A DNA stretch of 30,000 nucleotides, from positions 133,348 through 163,347 of the forward strand of contig CAUYUJ010015288.1 in assembly GCA_963575745.1 (NCBI GenBank), read 5' to 3'. The notes under the pieces were generated by a model. It saw only the letters and a list, made by a program, of their open reading frames with translations. It had not been told where the DNA came from and did not search any database. This stretch comes from Prorocentrum cordatum (taxonomy: Eukaryota > Sar > Dinophyceae > Prorocentrales > Prorocentraceae). Below are positions 9,750 through 20,717 of this stretch, in pieces; position 1 is the first letter of the stretch, and each line of letters starts with the position of its first letter. The translations under genes were made by a program, and so were the position numbers.

Positions 9750-10255
9750 CCAGCAGCCCCCCCAATTCGGCACACCCTCTTATGCTTCGTGGCCCCACAG
9801 GGGAGCTCCGCCTGCGGTCTGAGCGGGCGCGACCACATGGCGCACCGCCCCCCAAGTCAGCACGACCCTGACATCCGACGAATGCATCTATGCACCACCA
9901 CCGCACCAGGCCAGGGCCATCCTGGGCCCTAGGATGGTGTACAGACCCTCCTGGCCTCGGCCAGGAGGGCGTGTACACCATCCCAGGGCCACGATGGCCC
10001 TGGCTTGGTATGGTGGTGGTGTATAGATGCCTTCTGCGTACAACACTTTTCGTGGCCCCACAGTGAGCCCAACCTACGGTCTCAGAGGGCGCCGGCGTAC
10101 GGTGTACCAGCTCCCACTTTGGCACGCCCTTCACACGTTTCGTGGCCCGTATGGGTCTCCATCTACGGTCTCAGTGGTCGCGACCGGATGGCGTTCGTGC
10201 CCCCCCAATTCGACATATCCTTCTTACTCTTCTTTGCCCCAAAGGGGACCCTACT
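9750..10255 (+). repeat. Imperfect ~90-bp tandem units interrupted by a foldback
   Basis: Units restart with TTCGTGGCCC near 9787, 10049 and 10139 and continue with a CACAG or TATGGG text, then CGGTCTNAG, GCGACC and GGCGNNC elements. The text CCCCCCAATTCG recurs at ~9758 and ~10202. The spacing of the last two units is about 90 bases. The first interval is longer because it contains the 147-bp inverted repeat. Confidence 0.6.
9884..10030. repeat. 147-bp near-perfect inverted repeat (foldback 1)
   Basis: The left arm 9884-9956 and right arm 9959-10030 are reverse complements except for about 8 mismatches and one gap, with only two bases between them. The ends are GCATCTATG and its partner CATAGATGC (one mismatch), and the centre is CTCCTGGCC-TC-GGCCAGGAG. 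Transcribed, it would form one long hairpin in which several mismatches become G-U pairs. It lies inside a tandem-repeat unit, as an inserted MITE-like element would. No clear target-site duplication or coding content was seen. Confidence 0.9.
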
Positions 10256-11404
10256 GACAATCTCGGCGCCAAAGCGCCCGAAAGGATCTGGATGGGGTTG
10301 CTGTCGAGGGGCCGTCCTCCCAGAACGCAGCTAGGGTATTCTGGTCGAAGGGCACGCTTACGTAGAACCGAGTGGTGGCTGCCCGATAGTCAGATAGTGT
10401 GAGGGGGCTGTGTGGGCGGCGGCTTGTGGGCAGGAAAGAGTCGTGCATCGAAGCGAGGTTGGCAGAGGTGCATGGCGCCGCGTATCCGCCCTGATGCCTG
10501 TGGTCGAGCAGAGGTTGGACACTGCCTTAACGAGGCGGCCCAGCTGGAGCGGAAGGCAGTGACAGGCGAAAAGGCGTTAAGAGGTGGAGCAGGAAGCGTT
10601 TCTGCTAAGCAGTCTCAGGAGAGAGTGTCTCGACACGAACATGGATAATTCGTCCAGCACGAAGCAATGACAGTAATGCCAGTTGAGGGAGTGCATCATG
10701 AATTCTCTGACACACCAGCGTGACAGATGTAGAACGCCCCGTCGCCGTCCTTGATCTTAGTTTTGAACTCGTGCCATCCCAGCTGGACCCAGTATGGCCC
10801 CCTTTTCGCTGTCAAATCATATTATGCTGCAACATATGGCCATGCCGGAATCATTCAAACACACCCAGGTACACTGTTCTACATATATTGCGCAACACAG
10901 AGTGCATCACGTGTATCGCATCACGTATACGACTCCACATAGTTTGAACCACGTCTGTTGCACCACGTCGATTTCTGGAAACACACGATTCGAGTGAGCG
11001 GCTTGAATAAGGAACACTTACTTTTCAAAAGGGGCTCGATCGTTATTTTCGATTTACATGCGTTATTTACAGATCCTTATGCGTTACTTATTATTTATCT
11101 GTCCTTATGCGTTATTTCTTGGGATAAACAAGGGGCTTCGTTCCTTATTTATCGTTCCTTAGAACAGGCCGATGACTGTAGGGGTCCAGCTTCTGAGGGC
11201 CTTCAGTGGCTCCCAGGAAAGGCAAACAGCAATTCAGGAGGATCCGCCGGACCCGCGGAGAGGCCGATACCTCTAGAGGCCCACGTTGTGAAACGTCACG
11301 ACGTCGGCTGTCTCTAGATGCGGGTGGGCCCGCTGCCGGGGGCGGGGATCGGGCGAGCGGGTGGTGAGAGGAGACCGTGGGGGAGCAGCAGGGTCCGTTG
11401 GAGC
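10256..11404. other. Unique spacer, no supported gene
   Basis: GC drops toward 10,700-11,160. A short duplicated text, CCTTATGCGTTA, recurs at about 11,073 and 11,103. GCATCACGT recurs at about 10,902 and 10,917. Short open frames show no recognisable product. Confidence 0.4.
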
Positions 11405-11427
11405 AGAGAGAGAGAGAGAGACAGAGA
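11405..11427 (+). repeat. Short (GA)n tract
   Basis: A GAGAGAGA run with one ACA interruption lies in the unique flank just before the GAT satellite. Confidence 0.75.
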
Positions 11428-11496
11428 GTGGAGGAAGGGAACGCGATGTAGCACCATTAAGCGTTGAACGGCAGAGCACAAGGATGGAAGAGACGC

Positions 11497-11575
11497 ATGA
11501 TGATGAGAATGGTGACGAGGAGGAGGACGGTGGTGATGACGATGACGATGATAATGAGTATTACGATGACGGTGT

Positions 11576-11627
<52 letters not shown>

Positions 11628-12198
11628 AGTGATAATTGTGATGATGATGACCATGATGGTTATGATGCTGTTGTTGATGATGCTGCTGCTGCCGATGATG
11701 ACCATGATGGTGATGAGTTCGTTGTTACTAGTGATCATGGTACGACTGGTGAAGATGAGGATGTCGGTTGTGGTGATGATGCTGATTGTTTTATGATGAT
11801 GCTGACGGTGATGATGACGACGATACTAATGATTATGATGATGATAGTGCTGCTGATGATGATGATGATGGTGATGCTGCTGATGATGATGAGAAAGAGG
11901 AGTCACATGAGGATGATACTGACGATGATAAAGATGATGATGATGCCGATGATGAGGATCAGGATGATGATGATGATGATGCTGACGCTGATTATGATGA
12001 TGATGACAATGATAATGATGATGACGATGATTGTGATGATGATGATGCTGATGCTGATGCTGATGGTGTTAATGATCATGCTGATGATGCTGAAGATAAG
12101 GATGAGGATGAGGATGATGCTGCTACTGATGATTCTGATTATGATGCTTCTGCTGATAATGATCATGATCATGATCATGCTGATACTGATGCTGATGT

Positions 12199-12229
<31 letters not shown>

Positions 12230-12429
12230 GGTGGTGGTGGTGGTGGCGATGATGATGATGATGCTCATGCTGTTGATGCTGATGCTGATGATACTGATGA
12301 TTCTGATGATGAGGATGATGATGCTGCTGCTGATGATGCTGATGATGATGCTGATGTTGCTGCTGATGAAGGTGATGCTGATGATGATGCTGATGATGCT
12401 GATGATGATGCTGATAGCGATGATAATGC

Positions 12430-12505
<76 letters not shown>

Positions 12506-12511
12506 AATGTA
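11497..12511 (+). repeat. GAT-based satellite, ~1.0 kb
   Basis: This is a triplet-periodic array of GAT with interspersed GAC, GCT, GAG, GGT and AAT. Pure (GAT)n runs lie at about 11,575-11,627 and 12,434-12,504. The three frames of the plus strand read as poly-Asp, poly-Met or no long frame, and the minus strand as poly-Ile, poly-Ser or His. The phase is kept for ~1 kb, so long open frames arise passively. A run of GCTGAT sextets dominates 12,045-12,420. Confidence 0.9.
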
Positions 12512-13259
12512 GGTGTTGGTTGTGTGTTACGTTGGTGACGATAAAAGGGGGATGCTGGATCGAATAGGAAGAGGAAGAGGATGAGGATTATGATGAGGAG
12601 GAAATGGCACATCTGTGCTTTCAGTTTGGGCAGAGGGAGGAGTGGCATCTCCTCGAGTGTGCGCTGCAAGACTACCGCACGGTTGGGGATGGAGCCGGGA
12701 ACTCAATATGATTACCTTCCGCTGCTCCTGTTTGTTCATAGTCTTGTCTCCCCCTCCTGGGTCTTGTTCCCCTCTTCTTGTTTCCGTCTCCCGTCCTCCG
12801 CTCTGCTGCCACCTCCCCTTTCACTCCTCTCCCCTCTCCTCCGTGTAGCCAGCATCCACAGCTCCCACCCGCTCCCCTTGCGATCTGTGGCTGCGGCGTT
12901 CGGTCTTTGAGGGTCTCGAGCGGTGTCTTGGCCTCCTTGGCTCCTCCCCCATCCTTGCTTCCCTCGTCGGTCTTCATTTGGCGCCGTCCGTCGTCGGTTC
13001 GAGCTTGCCATGATGAGCTTACTGTTTTTTGTCGTTGCGTCGTGGGGGTCGTTGGGATGCTTGATCGGCTGGTCAATTGGGGTCCTCTGATGCAAGTCCG
13101 CACTCGAGAGGCGGAACGGTGATGTGCACGTGTTCCGAGTTTGTGCCGACCGCACCTCGTCGCAGCAGAGGCGTCGACCCAGACAGAAAGGGACACGCAG
13201 TCAGAGCATGCATGCCGCCCGCCCCTTCGCCACACCTGGTGGGTTTCTTCTCCACCGCC
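12512..13259. other. Spacer with a pyrimidine-rich section, no supported gene
   Basis: Plus-strand sequence from ~12,715 to 12,870 is C/T-rich (CCTCCTGGG, CCTCTTCTTG and similar) and gives overlapping frames on both strands. No domain was recognised. Confidence 0.35.
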
Positions 13260-13370
13260 ACCACCACAAGTAGGAGGGGGAGGGGGTCCTTCTCCTCCTT
13301 CCTCCTCCTTCCTCCTCACCCCCCACCTCCTTCCCCCTTCCAACTGTTGGTGGTGGTGGTGGAAGGCAGG
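13260..13370 (+). repeat. Low-complexity CCT/CTC stretch ending in (GGT)n
   Basis: GGGGGAGGGGG is followed by CTCCTTCCTCCTCCTT-like text and then TGGTGGTGGTGGTGG. It is purine/pyrimidine-segregated and not coding. Confidence 0.6.
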
Positions 13371-13682
13371 CCCATCATCACCCCATGCCATCCTGAGCCT
13401 GCTTCGCGCGTCGCGGCCTGAGCCGCCCAGGTGGGCTTCTCCCCAGGGCTGCGGCGCGAGGGCGCACGGGCAGAGGCGGGGCGCGCCCCCCGGGGCGCGA
13501 CGCGCGACGCGTGCGGACCTGGAGAGCCCGCGTGTCGCCTCCCCAGACTTCTTGTCGCAACCGCAGGCGAAGGCGCCAGCGGCGTCTCGAGGCGGCTCGG
13601 GCTACGAGCGGGACTGATGGCCTGACGCGCGCGCAGGCATCACCAGAACCTGCCGCCGGGGGAAGCTGCTGCGCCGAGGGCA

Positions 13683-14275
13683 GTGACTGCAACCGCCGAG
13701 GGAAGCGAGGCAGCGCCGCCTCCCCAGACACGCGACGCTCCCGTGCCGGCCTACTTCGCCTGGGGGGCGTCCTGCCACCCCAGCGCCCTCCCCCAAACGT
13801 CAGAGGAGGACGAGGCACCCATACCGCCACCCTCGCCTCGCTCTCGCCTCTTTTTGGGCCTCCTCGGGGGCCCTCGCCGCCACCGCTCGAACGCGCCCTG
13901 TGGAGCGGTCCGGGGCGTGGCGGCATCGGTACACGTCTTGGCTTCCCTGCCACAGGGCGCCGAGCTCCCGCCGGCCCGGTCCCTCGCAGCCGCCTCCGCC
14001 GCGCCCTCCCCGGAGCCGCCGCCGCCCGTGCGCTGCGCCCTGGCCGTCCCTCGCCCGCCCTCGCCCGGGGCCGCCCTGGCGGGCGCGCGCCGGGCCTCTC
14101 CGCGGGGCCCGCCCGCCATGGGTCGCCCAAGGCCAGAGCTGGGCGCCCGGACGGCACGCGCCCAGCTTCTGCAGGGCTCCGCCAGCGCCCGGGGCCGCAG
14201 CACGCTGCTGCGAGACAGCATGGCTCTGGGCCTCCCAGATGGGGTGGAGGGCTTCTCCGAAGGGCTTAGGCGACC
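13683..14275 (+). CDS. Possible GC-rich exon, product unknown
   Basis: The frame opened after the stop at 13,623 and starts with a GTG here, so a true start is not shown; it is better seen as an exon. It reads Ala/Pro/Arg-rich text, with the most protein-like part near the end (RPRPELGARTARAQLLQGSA and STLLRDSMALGLPDGVEGFS). It then enters the TCC tract, where it becomes poly-Leu/Pro. The opposite strand is also open over most of this region because of high GC. No family was recognised. Confidence 0.2.
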
Positions 14276-14475
14276 CGTCCTCCTCCTCCTCCCTCCTCCT
14301 CCTCCTCCTCCTCCTCCTCTCCTCCCTCCTCACTCCTTCTCCTCCTCCTCCTCCTCCTCCTCCTCCTAATCCTCCTCCTCCTCCTCCTCCTCCTCCTCCT
14401 CCATCTCCCCTCCCCCCCCCTCCTCCACCTCCTCCTCCACCTCCTCCTCCACCTCCGCCTCTTCCTCCTCAGGTC
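14276..14475 (+). repeat. (TCC)n polypyrimidine tract, ~200 bp
   Basis: This is an almost pure pyrimidine strand built of TCC/CTC triplets with TAA and ACC interruptions. Homopurine-homopyrimidine mirror symmetry of this kind can form triplex (H-DNA). Poly-Pro/Ser/Leu and poly-Glu/Arg frames through it are by-products. Confidence 0.9.
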
Positions 14476-14500
14476 GACGACGGCCCCAGGGGAAACCGTG

Positions 14501-14712
14501 CAGATGGGGTCGGAGTAGATGGGGTCGGAGGATCGCGCCGCATCGCCGATGCATCGCCGATGCGGCTCGATGTGGACCTGGTTTTCTCCATGCTGGCGTC
14601 GCCGATGCATCGCCGATGTCGCCGATGGCATCGCTGATGCATCGGCGATGTATCGCCGATGTATGGGCGATGCGTCGCGATCCTCCGACCCCATCTACTC
14701 CGACCCCATCTG
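14501..14712. repeat. Foldback 2: 37-bp perfect inverted repeat around a palindrome cluster
   Basis: Bases 14,501-14,537 are the exact reverse complement of 14,676-14,712. Each arm holds a 15-base direct repeat (GATGGGGTCGGAGTA, then GATGGGGTCGGAGGA). Between the arms, pairing continues imperfectly through copies of CATCGCCGATG, itself an odd palindrome (reverse complement CATCGGCGATG), with about eight copies between 14,540 and 14,670. The central text near 14,565-14,600 is unique. No target-site duplication is evident. It is MITE-like or a hairpin-RNA source; nothing codes for a transposase. Confidence 0.92.
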
Positions 14713-15597
14713 GGAGGCCTCTAACGGGCCAAGGGCCAGTTTCAGATCAGCGGCAAGCCCCGTCACCCTCGCAGCGCAGCATCGAAATTGTTCCAGGACG
14801 GTTCGACCGCGGGTCCACCAACGTCATGCCACGGCCATGCATCCTATGTCCCAGTGGGCATCCGGGGGCTCCCCCGAGGCTGGGCCACTTTGGGTTGCCG
14901 GGCTCTCCAGAAGAGAATCTGGAGAACCAGCTCGGTCGGTCGGACTCAGACTTGCTTGTATTTCGTGTGCGTCGCTTTCGCAGGGGCGACGCGCGCACTG
15001 GAACGTCTGGTCGTGTAAACCCCGTGGCGGGCGTGGTCTTGCCATGCCGACTGGTGCCAACATCCTACAACATGTTTCTGCGCTGCGTTCTGGTCGCACG
15101 CGCGCCTCCCTGTATCTCCTTCTGCGCACCACTTGAGGCCATGTTTAAGTCATGCCCGTCCCTCTACGGGAGGAATATTCAAAAGTAGTCCGAAAGTAGT
15201 CTGGGGACGATTTTTGAGCATTCTGGAGTATTCTGTGGACTATTCTTCGATTTCTCGTCCAGAATCCTGCAGGGGGACCTGCCCGAAACCTAGGGCTATC
15301 TGCGAGGGCTTCGGGGCTCTCCTGGAGCCGTCTTGGCCTGCTCGGTGGGGGAGGCGTCCCGCGGGGCCTCGGGCGGGTCCCCGGCCGTCGTGTGGCCGCC
15401 GGACAGCCGCGCGGGGCCTCGTGGGACGCTGCCGTGGACACCCGAGCGGCGATGCTGGTCACGGCGAGGTAGGTTTAGGTCGGGCATGCCCTCCCACAGG
15501 CGGATTTTGGACGAAAAATATCAGTTGTTCAAAACAGATTGAACAATTTTTCGAGAATAGTAAACAAAACGTTTCTAGACGATTGGAGAGACCTGAC
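14713..15597. other. Unique spacer, no supported gene
   Basis: Open frames exist (15,133-15,618 plus; 14,519-15,136 plus) but without motifs. AT-rich text at 15,170-15,260 contains short duplications (AAAGTAGTC twice, TATTCT repeated). A few CTTGG units occur at 15,320-15,345. Confidence 0.4.
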
Positions 15598-15618
15598 GGC
15601 CGGTGCCGCCGACCTTGA
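15598..15618 (+). other. 21-base motif shared with 18,137-18,157
   Basis: The core GGTGCCGCCGACCYTGA, preceded by GGCC, occurs here and at 18,137-18,157 with a single difference. Both copies sit just upstream of a long triplet satellite (GAT/GAG here, GAC there). Function unknown. Confidence 0.6.
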
Positions 15619-15639
15619 TCGAAGGGGCTAGGAGGGGGA

Positions 15640-15727
15640 GGAGGAAGCTAAGGAGGACAAGGATCAGGAGGAGGAGGTGGCGGATGTGAGAAGGAGCAGG
15701 AGTAGGAGAAGAGGACAAGGATGATGA

Positions 15728-15761
<34 letters not shown>

Positions 15762-15809
15762 GGTGGTGATGATGATGATGATAATGACGACGACGACGCC
15801 GACGCCGAC

Positions 15810-15847
<38 letters not shown>

Positions 15848-15929
15848 GGATGAGGATGAGGATGAGGATGAGGATGAGGATGAGGATGAGGATGAGGATG
15901 AGGATGAGGATGAGGATGAGGATGATGAA

Positions 15930-15978
<49 letters not shown>

Positions 15979-16215
15979 CTGATTTTGATGCTGATGCTGA
16001 TGCTGATGCTGATGAGGATGAGGATGAGGATGATGATGAGGATGATGATGATGATGCTGATGATGGTGATGATGCTGATGATGATGCTGATGCTGATGGT
16101 GATGATGCTGATGATGATGATGATGATGCTGCTGGTGCTGATGATGATGATGAGGAGGATGAGGATGAGGATGAGGATGAGGATCAGGATGAGGATGATG
16201 AGGATCATGATGATG

Positions 16216-16271
<56 letters not shown>

Positions 16272-16291
16272 AATGATGAGGATGAGGATGA

Positions 16292-16332
<41 letters not shown>

Positions 16333-16999
16333 GGATGAGGATGAGGATGATGATGATGACGACGACGAGGACGACGAGGACGACGAGGAGATGAGATGAG
16401 GATGAGGATGAGGATGAGGATGAGGATGAGGATGAGGATGAGGATGAGGATGAGGATGAGGATGAGGATGAGGATGAGGATGAGGATGAGGATGAGGATG
16501 GGGATGAGGATGAGGATGAGGATGAGGATGGGGATGGGGATGGGGATGAGGATGAGGATGAGGATGAGGATGAGGATGAGGATGAGGATGCGGATGCGGA
16601 TGAGGATGAGGATGAGGATGAGGATGAGGATGAAGATGATGATGATGATGATGACGATGATGATGATGATGATGATGATGAAGATGATGATGATGATGCT
16701 GATTTTGATGCTGATGATGATGAGGATGAGGATGATGATGATGATGATAATGATGATGATGATGAGGATGAGGATGAGGATGAGGATGATGATGATGCTG
16801 ATGATGATAATGATAATGATGAGGATGAGGATGAGGATGAGGATGAGCATGATGATGATGATGACGATGATGATGATGATGAGGATGATGATGCTGATTT
16901 TGATGCTGATGCTGATGATGATGAGGATGAGGATGAGGATGAGGATGAGGATGATGGTGATGGTGATGGTGATGGTGATGGTGATGGTGATGATGATGG

Positions 17000-17074
<75 letters not shown>

Positions 17075-17110
17075 GTAGGAGGAAGAGAAGGAGGAGGGGA
17101 AGGAGGATCA
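15640..17110 (+). repeat. GAT/GAG satellite with GATGAG hexamers, ~1.45 kb
   Basis: The array mixes (GAT)n with (GATGAG)n; pure hexamer runs lie at about 15,845-15,920 and 16,395-16,500. Rare variants mark internal duplications: GATTTTGAT flanked by GCT triplets occurs at about 15,981, 16,701 and 16,896. GGT and GGG variants are clustered (16,500-16,545 and 16,955-16,995). On the minus strand the array is open for more than 500 codons as His-Pro or Ile-Leu repeats, a consequence of the six-base period and not a gene. Confidence 0.93.
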
Positions 17111-17189
17111 GGAGGAGGAGGAGAAGGGGGAGGAGGATGAGGACGAGAACCTCCTCGCGACGCCCTCCGGGCTTTCTCGAAGGCTGCCG

Positions 17190-17275
17190 GGGGAGTCGGG
17201 TCTGGGGGGGGGTGCCCCCCTGGGTCCCTCCCGGGACCCCCCCAGGTCCGGCCCCCCCCCCCGCACTGGGGAAGG
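17190..17275. other. G-run/C-run cluster with local inverted repeat
   Basis: G9, C6, C7 and C10-type homopolymers alternate. GGGTCCC-TCCC-GGGACCC forms a 7-bp stem extended by a bulged CTGG/CCAG pair. It is expected to be hard to sequence and to form structured DNA. Confidence 0.6.
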
Positions 17276-17289
17276 GAAAAGGGAAGGGG

Positions 17290-17528
17290 CTTCCCTTCGA
17301 AGTATTGACGACGTTCAATCAATTGCTTGGTACGGCATATGCAAGGAAGAGGACTCTGCTGACGGTGAGCGGGAGAACGGTGAGTGGAAGCTGGATGCGG
17401 CTAGAGAAAGTCGAGCAGGAAAGAAAGCACGACTCGAACGGAGAAGCCCCTCACACACGCCGACAGGGTCTGCGGATTTGTTGACTATGTTTGAGTATGC
17501 CTCCTGTAGAGGGACACGCCCAACTTGA
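17290..17528 (+). CDS. Coding-like open stretch (putative terminal exon), unrecognised
   Basis: This frame (0 mod 3) lacks a start codon but is open from the C-rich run to TGA 17,526-17,528. Its text is markedly protein-like: DDVQSIAWYGICKEEDSADG, then EWKLDAARESRAGKKARLER, then ADLLTMFEYASCRGTRPT. The charged, Lys/Glu/Arg-rich composition and mixed codon use are unlike the repeats around it. The upstream boundary is unclear; a splice acceptor near 17,290-17,300 is possible. No domain was recognised. Confidence 0.35.
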
Positions 17529-18157
17529 AGGTAGGCTTAGGTATTCCAGTTGGGGGTGATTCGTGGTCCACCCAATTGTAGGAAAGCGTTGGTCGTGTTT
17601 TCCTACACTGTGTTCTGCGCGAGTTCGGCGTTGCAAACAACGAATTTCCAACCTCGCCTTTTTGCCGAAATCGCCGTCGGCTTGGCCATGGAGCTGCCGC
17701 AGGGGGCATCCCGAGGCTGAGGCTTCGAAGACCTTTGAGAGCCTTCGAGGGCGAGGGGCGCCAGGTCGGACAGAGGCCCTCCAAGCTGGCGGCCTCTGCC
17801 CTGGTGCTGAGCAGCGAGCTCTCGGGCCGCCGGCAGGCCTTGCCGCGCCCGCCGCCGTCGCCGGCGTCGTCGTCAGCTTCGTCGCCGTCGTCGTCGCGAT
17901 GGTCTGGGTCGTCGCCAGGGTTTTGGTGGCGGTGGTCGTGGTCCTCTTGGGTCGTGGTCGTCGTGGCTCTTGGGGCGAGGGGGGATCATCTTCTTCCACG
18001 CGCACCGCTCACCCCTGGGGCGCTGCAGCCCGTCTTCCCAGTGCGGCAGAAATCTCTCCACCGTGATCTCAGGATGCTTCGGAACCCTTCTTTTCATAAT
18101 CTCGCGCCCAAGTTTTTCATATTGCAAAGGCCTTAAGGCCGGTGCCGCCGACCCTGA
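17529..18157. other. Spacer with a GTC/GGT-rich middle
   Basis: 17,850-17,970 is an imperfect (GTC)/(GTGGTC) stretch (CGTCGTCGTCGC and similar), open in several frames. The rest is unique, with overlapping frames on both strands and no recognisable product. It ends in the motif shared with 15,598-15,618. Confidence 0.4.
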
Positions 18158-18779
<622 letters not shown>

Positions 18780-18960
18780 TCCTGCGGGCCTCCTGTTGGG
18801 TGTCTTGGGGGCCTCTGGGGCCGTCTTAAGGTCATCTTTGGCCGTCTTGGAGGCATCTTGGGGCCCTCTTGGGCTCTCTTGTGCCGTAATGGTCGTCTTG
18901 GGGTCTTGGGGGCGTCTTGGGGCCGTCTTGGAGGCCGCTTCGGGCGGAGCGCAGCTGTTG
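18780..18960 (+). repeat. CTTGGGG-type repeat block 4
   Basis: About 16 units of the ~10-11 bp family (CGTCTTGGGG, CATCTTGGGG, CCTCTGGGG), in the same orientation as the other blocks. Confidence 0.8.
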
Positions 18961-19072
18961 ATGTCCAGCTGGTGCTTCCGGTCGATCCCGCGGGATCGGC
19001 GGATAATGGCCAGCTGCCACCGGGCACTCCCTGCCCTCTGCTGCTCCCGGCTCCACCGGCGCAGAGGGCCCG

Positions 19073-19192
19073 AAGGAGGAGGAGGAGGAGGAGGAGGAGG
19101 AGGAGGAGGAGGAGGAGGAGGAGGAGGACGAGGACGAGGACGAGGAGGAGGACGGGGAGGAGGAGGACGGGGAGGAGGAGGACTAGGAGGAG
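19073..19192 (+). repeat. (GGA)n tract with GAC and GGG interruptions
   Basis: This homopurine-rich run of about 40 triplets is pure GGA at 19,074-19,126 and then mixed with GAC and GGG. Confidence 0.9.
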
Positions 19193-19904
19193 TCCCCGCG
19201 ACCCCCGCGGGAGCTCCATCGAGACGGGCCGCGGCGCCGTGGCCGGCGGGTCGCCGCGGAGGCGACCGTGGCCACGGGGGGGGCGAGGCCCGAGGGCGCC
19301 TGCAGCCCGTTCCGTGCCCGCTTCTGTTCAGGAGGGGAAAACACGCACAGACAATGAATCGTCGATCCTCCAGAAAACATGGGAAGATCCAGAAATGTAG
19401 GAAAATATGGGACATCTTTCTATTTGTGTGTATTCATTTGTGTGTCCCAGGGCCCCCTCATCGGTGGCACACCCACGGGGATTTTTTGCGGAAGGGCCGA
19501 AGAGGAGCCGGTCCAGGCTGGCAGGCCACGCAGACCTCCAGCAGGCTGCGGGGGCGGCGTCTCGAGGGCGCCCCGTGGCCAACCGTGGCCACTCCCTGCC
19601 TTCTGGACGCGCCGGGCTGGCGAAACGTGGGGCCGAAGTCTTGCCGAGCTATGGAGCTGTTTGTTCCCCCAGGTCCCGCCCTCTCTTCCGGCCGCTGCCT
19701 CTGCCCTGTCCCCTCCTCCTGCATGGTGGCACGATTCGCTACAACGGCACCTCCGTTTAGGTAGCCTCATCGCCAGCGCAGTTACTCTGCCTAAGCGCCG
19801 ACGGACCACAAAAAATGTGTTCCCCAAGCCGTCGCGGAAACCCTGGGGGGAACGCTTGGGAGGTAGAGGGCTGAGGGGGAGAGGGAGGAGAGGGAGCGGG
19901 GCGA
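19193..19904. other. Unique GC-rich spacer, no supported gene
   Basis: Frames are open on both strands over 19,330-19,830 with no motif. Text near 19,440-19,760 is balanced and might include an exon, but no frame is preferred. Confidence 0.35.
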
Positions 19905-20425
19905 GGAAAAAGGGGCCTCTTGAGGGCCTCTTGGGGCCTCCCGGGGGTCTCCCGGAAGCCTCTCGGGGGCGCGCGATTGCTTCGTGAGGGCCTCTTGGGG
20001 GCCTCTTGGGGGCCTCCGAGGTGCCTCACGGCCTTCGGAGGCCGTCTTGGGGAACCCACTGGGCCGTCTTGGGGCCGTTTGCGGCCATCTTGGGGGCCTC
20101 TTGGGCCGCCTTGGGATCCTCCAGGCCCGTTTGTGGCCCCCTCGGGTGCGTCTGGGGCCGTCTTGGGGATATCTTGGAGGCTTGTTGGGCCGTCCGAGGC
20201 TATGGGAAGCCTGCTATGGGAAGCCCGAACTGTCGAGAACCTTCGAATCATTGAGCAACAAAAAAGAACTTGAAGCAACTTGGAGCGTATCAGGGGCCTC
20301 TTGGGCCGTCTTGAGGCCATCTTCGGTCGTCTTGGTAATCATGGGTCCGGCTCGGAGGCATGTTGGGGCCACTTTGGGTTCTTTTGGTGCTATCTTGGAC
20401 GTCTTGGAGGCTCCAGCCATCTTTT
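19905..20425 (+). repeat. CTTGGGG-type repeat block 5
   Basis: This is the longest block of the ~10-11 bp family (GGGGCCTCTTG, GGCCGTCTTGGGG, GGGATCCTCC variants), in the same orientation. A unique insert lies at about 20,195-20,285. Confidence 0.85.
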
Positions 20426-20638
20426 AGTCATCCTGGCCAGTGTGTGAGGGTGTCTCAGGCGAAACGCTTGTTTTGGGCTCCTGGGAGATCTGCTATCCAG
20501 TTTGCCAGCGGGTTTAGCCGGAGGCTACTCGGCTTCTTTTGGAACGGTTCAAATCAGAGTGAGGGGGCCGAACGGTCATTCATTGTTCCTGGGTGCGTGG
20601 TTGAAGAGGGCATCCGTGGTGAGAATTCAGCTTGTTGC

Positions 20639-20639
20639 G

Positions 20640-20716
<77 letters not shown>

Positions 20717-20717
20717 G
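20639..20717 (+). repeat. (TTG)n tract 1
   Basis: Pure GTT/TTG of 79 bases, immediately followed by the left end of element copy A (GAACATTATTTATTC). Confidence 0.95.

Noticed and set aside
11361-12538. Plus-strand Asp-rich and Met-rich frames of 250-380 codons
   Set aside because: Same cause: two frames of one GAT satellite are open at once. No start context, no homology-like region outside the repeat.
15648-17322. Minus-strand open frames of over 550 codons (His-Pro and Ile-Leu repeats)
   Set aside because: They exist only because the satellite has a three/six-base period without stops; the flanks are not coding and the sequence has no domain.
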